Source of the DNA: Bog-159 sp963785255
GTDB lineage: Bacteria > Acidobacteriota > Terriglobia > Bryobacterales > Bryobacteraceae
Direction of reading: 5' to 3'
Assembly: GCA_963785255.1 (NCBI GenBank)
Contig: CAWAUR010000009.1
Span: 248,001 to 312,000, forward strand
DNA: 64,000 nucleotides
The position numbers and the translations under genes were made by a program. Positions 59,603-64,000 of the stretch are shown here, in pieces. Within the stretch, counting starts at the first letter, position 1, and each line of letters opens with the position of its first letter. The notes under the pieces were generated by a model. That model searched no databases, was not told the DNA's origin, and saw only the letters and a list, made by a program, of their open reading frames with translations.

Positions 59603-60139
59603 CTAGCCGAAGCACCTTCTAATAGTTAGCCCCGAATTGGGGCCAGGCGGCAGGCCAAGTGCCGGTTCGGCTCCCTGCGAGGTGCGCAGGTCGTCGAGAA
59701 GGGCCTGCGCAGGAAGTCGCCGCCCGAGCATAGCTTGTGATTCTGGTCGGGGACTCTCAACCTCTTTGCCCCGGTACACTTCAGCGTCGCGCCCGCCAGT
59801 GGCGAGCACCTGTGCGCAGAGTCCCCTGGCGTAGAAGCGATTGAACTCGCCTTCGGCCAGCGTTTGCGGGGCGGTGTACGGAACCTGAGCTAGAGTGTGT
59901 CCGCCCTTGGTTCGTCGTTCTTCGTGCGTCCTCATGTAACCGCCAGACCTCAGCATGGACGCAAGCCACTCGTCGTCGTGCTGGCCGAGCGCTTCGCGCA
60001 GCAGCGCTGTCCAGCCGTTGGCGCCGTAGCCGGTGAGCCGTCGGCTCTTATAGACAACGCCTCTACGCTCGTCGCGTTCCAGTTCGGCAACCATGGACGA
60101 TCGCACCGCCGGTTCCAGATCATCGTAATGAATAGACAT
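59603..60139 (-). CDS. Conserved protein of unknown function
   Basis: 178 residues with no signal or membrane helix. Sequence such as LRSGGYMRTHEERRTKGGHT, LAEGEFNRFYARGLCAQVLA, GKEVESPRPESQAMLGRRLP and LGLPPGPNSGLTIR looks strongly constrained and recalls an unnamed family seen in scattered bacteria near mobile genes. A 100-bp gap with a CCGCCC/GGGCGG hairpin separates it from the membrane-protein gene. Confidence 0.6.
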   Translation of the reverse strand: MSIHYDDLEPAVRSSMVAELERDERRGVVYKSRRLTGYGANGWTALLREALGQHDDEWLASMLRSGGYMRTHEERRTKGGHTLAQVPYTAPQTLAEGEFNRFYARGLCAQVLATGGRDAEVYRGKEVESPRPESQAMLGRRLPAQALLDDLRTSQGAEPALGLPPGPNSGLTIRRCFG

Positions 60140-60157
60140 ACTCGGTCACCCCATTCG

Positions 60158-62989
60158 CTAGCTGCAACCGCTGGTTCCGCCGCAGTTGCCGCACTTATAA
60201 CAACTCCCATTCCGTGTCATGATGGACCCGCACTCCGCGCATAACGGGGCGTCGGCGGTCATCGGCGCGAAGGGGAGTTCCTGCTGCGGGCTGGGCTCCG
60301 TCGGGCGCAGGCTGGACGTTTCGCCGGCTTCGGTGACGGCGTACTCCGGTCCCAGGAAGCGGGCGCCGAGCCAACGGAAAATGTAATCCATGATGGACTT
60401 GGCGTAGGGGATCTGCTGGTTGCCGGTCCAGCCGCTGGGCTCGAAACGCACGTGGGCGAACTTGTCCACGAGGAATTTTACGGGGACGCCGTATTGCAGG
60501 TTGAAGCTGATGGCCGTGGCGAACGCATCCATCAGGCCGGAGATGGTGGAACCTTCCTTGGCCATGGTGATGAAGATTTCGCCGGGCGCGCCGTCTTCAT
60601 ACATGCCCACCGTGATGTAGCCTTCGTGACCGCCGATGGAGAATTTGTGGGTGATGGCGGTGCGGGTGTCGGGCAGTTTACGGCGCACGGGGCGGTACAC
60701 CACTTTTTCGACGGTTTGGGTGGCGGCAGGCACCAATGCGGCGGCTGCGGCTGCCTTCTCGGCTTTGCCTCCCGTGCCGGAACTTAGCGGCTGCACGCGC
60801 TTGGAATTATCGCGATAAATGGCGACAGCTTTCAACCCCAGCTTCCAGCTTTCGATGTAGGCGTTCATCACCTCATCGATGGTGGCTTCTTCGGGCATGT
60901 TGATGGTCTTCGAAATCGCGCCGGAGATGAACGGCTGCACGGCGCCCATCATCTTCAGGTGGCCCATGTAGTGGATTGACCGCGTGCCGTTGGCGGGGCG
61001 GAAGCTGCAATCGAAGCAGGCGAGGTGCTCGGGCTTCAGATGCGGCGCGCCTTCGATGGTGCCGGTGGAATCGATGTGGCTGACGATCTGGTCGGCTTGC
61101 GCGGGCGTGTAGCCCAGCTTGATAAGCGCGGCCGGCACGGTGTTGTTGACGATCTTGATGACGCCGCCGCCGACCAGCTTCTTGTACTTCACCAGGGCGA
61201 GATCGGGTTCGATGCCGGTGGTATCGCAATCCATCATGAATCCGATGGTGCCCGTCGGTGCGATTACGGTGACCTGCGCGTTGCGGTAGCCGTGATGGCG
61301 ACCCAGTTCAAGCGCCTGATCCCAACATTCGGCGGCGCCTTGATGGAGATCCTGCGGAATGTGATGGCTAGGCAGGCGATGGGAGGCGTCGCGATGCATG
61401 CGGATGACTTCGAGGAACGGCTCGGTATTGCGCGCGTAGCCGGGGAACGGTCCGGTGGATTCGGCGATGCGGGCGCTGGTGAGATAGGCCTGGCCGCACA
61501 TGACGGCAGTGATGGCGCCGGCGTAGTCGCGGCCCTGGTCGCTATCGTAGGGGATGCCGAAGGACATCAGCAGCGCGCCGAGATTGGCGAAGCCCAGGCC
61601 AAGCGGGCGGTAGTTGTGCGAGTTGCCGGCGATTTTTTCGGTGGGATAGCTGGCGTTATCCACGATGATTTCCTGCGCCATGATCATGGTGTCGACGGCG
61701 TGGCGGAAGGCTTCCACGTCGAACTGGCCGCCGGGGCCGACGAACTTCATCAGGTTGAGTGAAGAAAGATTGCAGGCCGAATCGTCTAGGAACATGTATT
61801 CCGAGCAAGGGTTCGACGCGTTGATGCGCGCGGTGTTCTTGCAGGGATGCCAACGGTTGACGGTGGTATCGAACTGCATGCCGGGGTCGCCGCACTGGTG
61901 GGTAGCTTCGGCGATCTGGTGCATGAGGTCGCGGGCCTTGTAGCGCTTCACGGGCTGGCCGCCGACGACGGATTTGGTCCACCAGTCGCGGTCGTCGGCG
62001 ACGGCTTCCATGAACTCGTCGGTGACGCGCACGGAGTTGTTGGCGTTCTGGAAGAAGATGGAGCTGTAAGCTTCGCCATCGAGGGAAGAATCGTAGCCGG
62101 CTTCCACCAGCGTGTGCGCCTTCTTCTCTTCTTTGGCTTTGCACCAGATGAATTTTTCGATATCGGGGTGGTCGGAATTGAGGATCACCATCTTGGCGGC
62201 GCGGCGCGTTTTGCCGCCGGATTTGATGACGCCGGCGAAGGCGTCGAAGCCTTTCATAAACGATAGCGGGCCGGAAGCGCGGCCGCCGCCCGAAAGGATG
62301 GCGTCTTCTTCGCGCAGGCTGGAGAGATTGCTGCCGGTGCCGGAGCCCCATTTAAAGAGCATGCCTTCGGTCTTGGCGAGATCCAGGATGGATTCGAGCG
62401 AATCCTTCACGGAGACGATGAAGCAGGCGGAGCATTGCGGGCGGGTGGCGCCGGATTCGAGCTTGGCGATGGCGGCGGCGGATTGGTCGTAGACCCAGCC
62501 ATAGCCGCGGCCTTCCTTCACGCCGACGTTGAACCAGACGGGCGAATTGAAACAGGCCCGCTGGGTGAGCATGAGGTGGGCGAGCTCGTCGCGGAAGTTC
62601 TGGCTGTCCTGATCGGTCGAGAAGTAGCCGTCATGTTGGCCCCAATCGGCGATGGTATCGACGACGCGCTGGACGAGTTGGGCGACGCTGGTTTCGCGTT
62701 CCGGAGAGCCGAGTTTGCCATGGAAATATTTGCTGGCGACGATGTTGGTGGCAGTTTGCGACCAATCCACGGGGACTTCGATATCGCGCTGCTCGAAGAT
62801 GACGGAGCCCTTGTCGTTGCCAATGGAGGCGGTGCGGGTCTCCCATTGGACGTCGTCGTAGGGGGTTTTGCCGGCCTCCTGGCGAGCGGTGAAGTAGCGG
62901 GGGAAGGCGACCCCCGCGCGGTGGAGCTTCGGCTCTTTTGTTTTCAACATTTCCATTTTGGCACTCAAGTCTACGGTGATTTGACCCAT
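60158..62989 (-). CDS. nrdJ: Vitamin B12-dependent (class II) ribonucleotide reductase
   Basis: 943 residues from ATG 62989, which has GGAGGGA upstream; a longer frame starts at 63019. Reduces ribonucleotides to deoxyribonucleotides with adenosylcobalamin. Motifs: CFNSPVWFNVG, RPQCSACFIVSVKDSLESIL (redox cysteine), LREEDAILSGGGRASGPLSF, the active-site NPCSEYMFLDDSACNLSSLN, and VIAPTGTIGFMMDCDTTGIE. The C-terminus CAECGSIMTRNGSCYKCGNC GGTSGCS carries the zinc-type cysteines and redox pair typical of NrdJ. No cobalamin riboswitch could be made out upstream. Confidence 0.94.
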   Translation of the reverse strand: MGQITVDLSAKMEMLKTKEPKLHRAGVAFPRYFTARQEAGKTPYDDVQWETRTASIGNDKGSVIFEQRDIEVPVDWSQTATNIVASKYFHGKLGSPERETSVAQLVQRVVDTIADWGQHDGYFSTDQDSQNFRDELAHLMLTQRACFNSPVWFNVGVKEGRGYGWVYDQSAAAIAKLESGATRPQCSACFIVSVKDSLESILDLAKTEGMLFKWGSGTGSNLSSLREEDAILSGGGRASGPLSFMKGFDAFAGVIKSGGKTRRAAKMVILNSDHPDIEKFIWCKAKEEKKAHTLVEAGYDSSLDGEAYSSIFFQNANNSVRVTDEFMEAVADDRDWWTKSVVGGQPVKRYKARDLMHQIAEATHQCGDPGMQFDTTVNRWHPCKNTARINASNPCSEYMFLDDSACNLSSLNLMKFVGPGGQFDVEAFRHAVDTMIMAQEIIVDNASYPTEKIAGNSHNYRPLGLGFANLGALLMSFGIPYDSDQGRDYAGAITAVMCGQAYLTSARIAESTGPFPGYARNTEPFLEVIRMHRDASHRLPSHHIPQDLHQGAAECWDQALELGRHHGYRNAQVTVIAPTGTIGFMMDCDTTGIEPDLALVKYKKLVGGGVIKIVNNTVPAALIKLGYTPAQADQIVSHIDSTGTIEGAPHLKPEHLACFDCSFRPANGTRSIHYMGHLKMMGAVQPFISGAISKTINMPEEATIDEVMNAYIESWKLGLKAVAIYRDNSKRVQPLSSGTGGKAEKAAAAAALVPAATQTVEKVVYRPVRRKLPDTRTAITHKFSIGGHEGYITVGMYEDGAPGEIFITMAKEGSTISGLMDAFATAISFNLQYGVPVKFLVDKFAHVRFEPSGWTGNQQIPYAKSIMDYIFRWLGARFLGPEYAVTEAGETSSLRPTEPSPQQELPFAPMTADAPLCAECGSIMTRNGSCYKCGNCGGTSGCS

Positions 62990-63059
62990 GGCGGCTTCCC
63001 TCCTAATATTGTCGCGCATCCGTAATGATGGCCCAATAGGTAGTGGTTCGTCAAGAATT

Positions 63060-63330
63060 TTATCTATATACGGTGCTATAGGTTACGAACAACTGCATTT
63101 TCGGCGGGATTTTAGCCACGTTGAAGAACTGGGCCGCGAGAAAGCCGGGGCGGGTAAGGCTTTTGTTTCCGGTGAGTGGGATCAGATCGACACTATCTGC
63201 GTGCCTTTTTGCCGGGCCGAGAGCCAGCCGCCCGCTCTTGTCGCCTGTGACCAGATAATCGGCCTTGCCCGCTTCGGACAGGGCCATAAGAAAATCGTCC
63301 GTGGGGACCGGGAGAGCGCTTCACGAGCGG
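63060..63330 (-). pseudogene. PIN-domain toxin remnant
   Basis: Minus-strand reading DDFLMALSEAGKADYLVTGD KSGRLAL ... LTRPGFLA is the C-terminal end of a PIN-family toxin (normally ADYLVTGDKDLLAL ... TPxEFL). The N-terminal two-thirds are missing and the middle is altered. Located just upstream of nrdJ. Confidence 0.6.
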
Positions 63331-63392
63331 CAGCGGATAGATGTCCTCAGCGAGTTTCTTTCTTCTTCCATATTTTACCCACCTATAGCGGA

Positions 63393-63421
63393 TTGACAGG
63401 TGCCAAGCTTCCGTGTTATCG
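63393..63421 (+). promoter_or_regulatory. Possible sigma70 promoter for the PDZ protein gene
   Basis: TTGACA at 63393-63398, 17-bp spacer, TTATCG at 63416-63421, 24 bp before the ATG. The -10 is a weak match. Confidence 0.45.
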
Positions 63422-63445
63422 TCCCACCACGGAGATGCTTTTGAC

Positions 63446-64000
63446 ATGGGACTCAATCGCAAAGTGGCCGCCAAGTCGCTTCTCCTTGCTTTTCTTGCAG
63501 TGGCGGCCGCCGGCGCCCAGTGTGTAACCTGCCACGACTATTCTACGCTCAACGGCTGGTCAGCGTCGCCCTCGCCGTTCGTGTGCGGGCCGCAGTGCAC
63601 ATACTCAGGATGCACGAAGGACTGCTTCTCCGCGGCACCCCTTCGCATGGAGGCACAGGACGACGTGAGTCCGGACGTGCTGCTTGTCCAGAGCCACGAG
63701 AAGTTGATTGTGGCAAAGGTGCTCCCAGGCTCGCCGGCAGCCGGGGCGGGCTTCGCCGTGGGGGACGAAATCGTCGAAATAAACGGCCAATCTCCGGGTC
63801 TTGGCTGTGCTGCGTCTTCGTGGCGAGAGAGCATCGAACTTGGGACGGCAAAGCTGACATTTCGAAGAGGGAGTGAGGTCCGCACCGTCAGACTCGCCCT
63901 TGTGCCGTGGCGCGACCTGCTCTCTCAGGACCGAATCCCGCCCGGCGGAGACTCACCCACGGCACACCAGGGCGACCGTCTCACAGCGGAGGGTGGCGCG
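63446..64000 (+). CDS. Secreted cysteine-rich PDZ-domain protein, 3' end cut by window
   Basis: At least 185 residues, frame open to the window end. ATG 63446 (GGAG at 63431) starts a signal peptide (KSLLLAFLAVAAAGAQC). The mature N-terminus is cysteine-rich (CVTCHDY ... CGPQCTYSGCTKDCF), suggesting disulfides or a bound metal. A PDZ domain follows at about 85-150: KLIVAKVLPGSPAAGAGFAV GDEIVEINGQSPG and KLTFRRGSEVRTVRLAL. PDZ domains here usually steer peptide binding in periplasmic or secreted proteases; no protease part is visible yet. Confidence 0.75.
   Translation, partial: MGLNRKVAAKSLLLAFLAVAAAGAQCVTCHDYSTLNGWSASPSPFVCGPQCTYSGCTKDCFSAAPLRMEAQDDVSPDVLLVQSHEKLIVAKVLPGSPAAGAGFAVGDEIVEINGQSPGLGCAASSWRESIELGTAKLTFRRGSEVRTVRLALVPWRDLLSQDRIPPGGDSPTAHQGDRLTAEGGA

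Noticed and set aside
62990..63130. Cobalamin riboswitch upstream of nrdJ
   Set aside because: No B12-box-like sequence or suitable paired structure could be recognised by eye.

Overview
The window looks like chromosome of a GC-rich acidobacterium close to Solibacter/Bryobacter. Lineage hints are an ADOP-type MacB/FtsX permease, a VWFA-related secreted protein, GloVer-repeat fragments, a PEP-CTERM protein, an FtsW-PBP fusion, a small microcompartment cluster and many short palindromic intergenic repeats. This assignment is inference from gene families; no 16S is present.

Layout. 1-14.3 kb is housekeeping and envelope: glycosyltransferases (GT9, GT4), prepilin peptidase, a diguanylate cyclase, class II DAHP synthase (frameshifted), an FHA protein overlapping a 1110-residue FtsW/RodA-transpeptidase fusion, and an M49 peptidase. 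14.4-18.7 kb is a gene graveyard: a GloVer protein in two pieces, VapC with a split VapB, an ArdC/KfrB plasmid-type gene broken by a 17-bp duplication, and a VapB-methyltransferase chimera. 18.8-24 kb holds a frameshifted M24 peptidase, a nucleoside hydrolase and the ADOP permease. 24-26 kb is a compact microcompartment set (class II aldolase, one hexamer shell gene, three pentamer genes), followed by accB-accC.

28.37-33.8 kb is a complete type II-C CRISPR-Cas locus: a divergent tracrRNA with its own promoter and terminator, a 1029-residue Cas9, Cas1, Cas2 and 13 repeats with 12 spacers. The tracrRNA is predicted here from its anti-repeat, which pairs with crRNA read from the minus strand.

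34-53.5 kb is mixed metabolism and sensing: two hemerythrins, an HSL-type esterase, a PAS hybrid kinase, an APC transporter with a C-terminal USP-like region, CCA-adding enzyme, tRNA-Leu(UAG), a LolA-like protein, TauE plus DUF1634, a PEP-CTERM protein and a two-gene molybdenum hydroxylase. 53.7-60.1 kb is accessory: an STGPKT-type protein, DUF169, several toxin-antitoxin genes (intact VapC/RHH, HigA with a broken HigB, a BrnA-like gene, DUF433), a frameshifted MBL-fold gene with a membrane protein, and a conserved unknown. The window ends with B12-dependent ribonucleotide reductase, a PIN remnant and the start of a secreted PDZ protein.

Three repeat families recur: (A) GTAGGACAGGCC/GTGGGGCAGG palindromes at gene ends, often carrying the TAG stop of the flanking gene; (B) GAGCCGCGACCGT elements, often in inverted pairs; (C) two MITE-like elements of about 190 bp in opposite orientation. 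Several otherwise intact genes carry single-base frameshifts, so some 'pseudogenes' may be sequencing or assembly errors.
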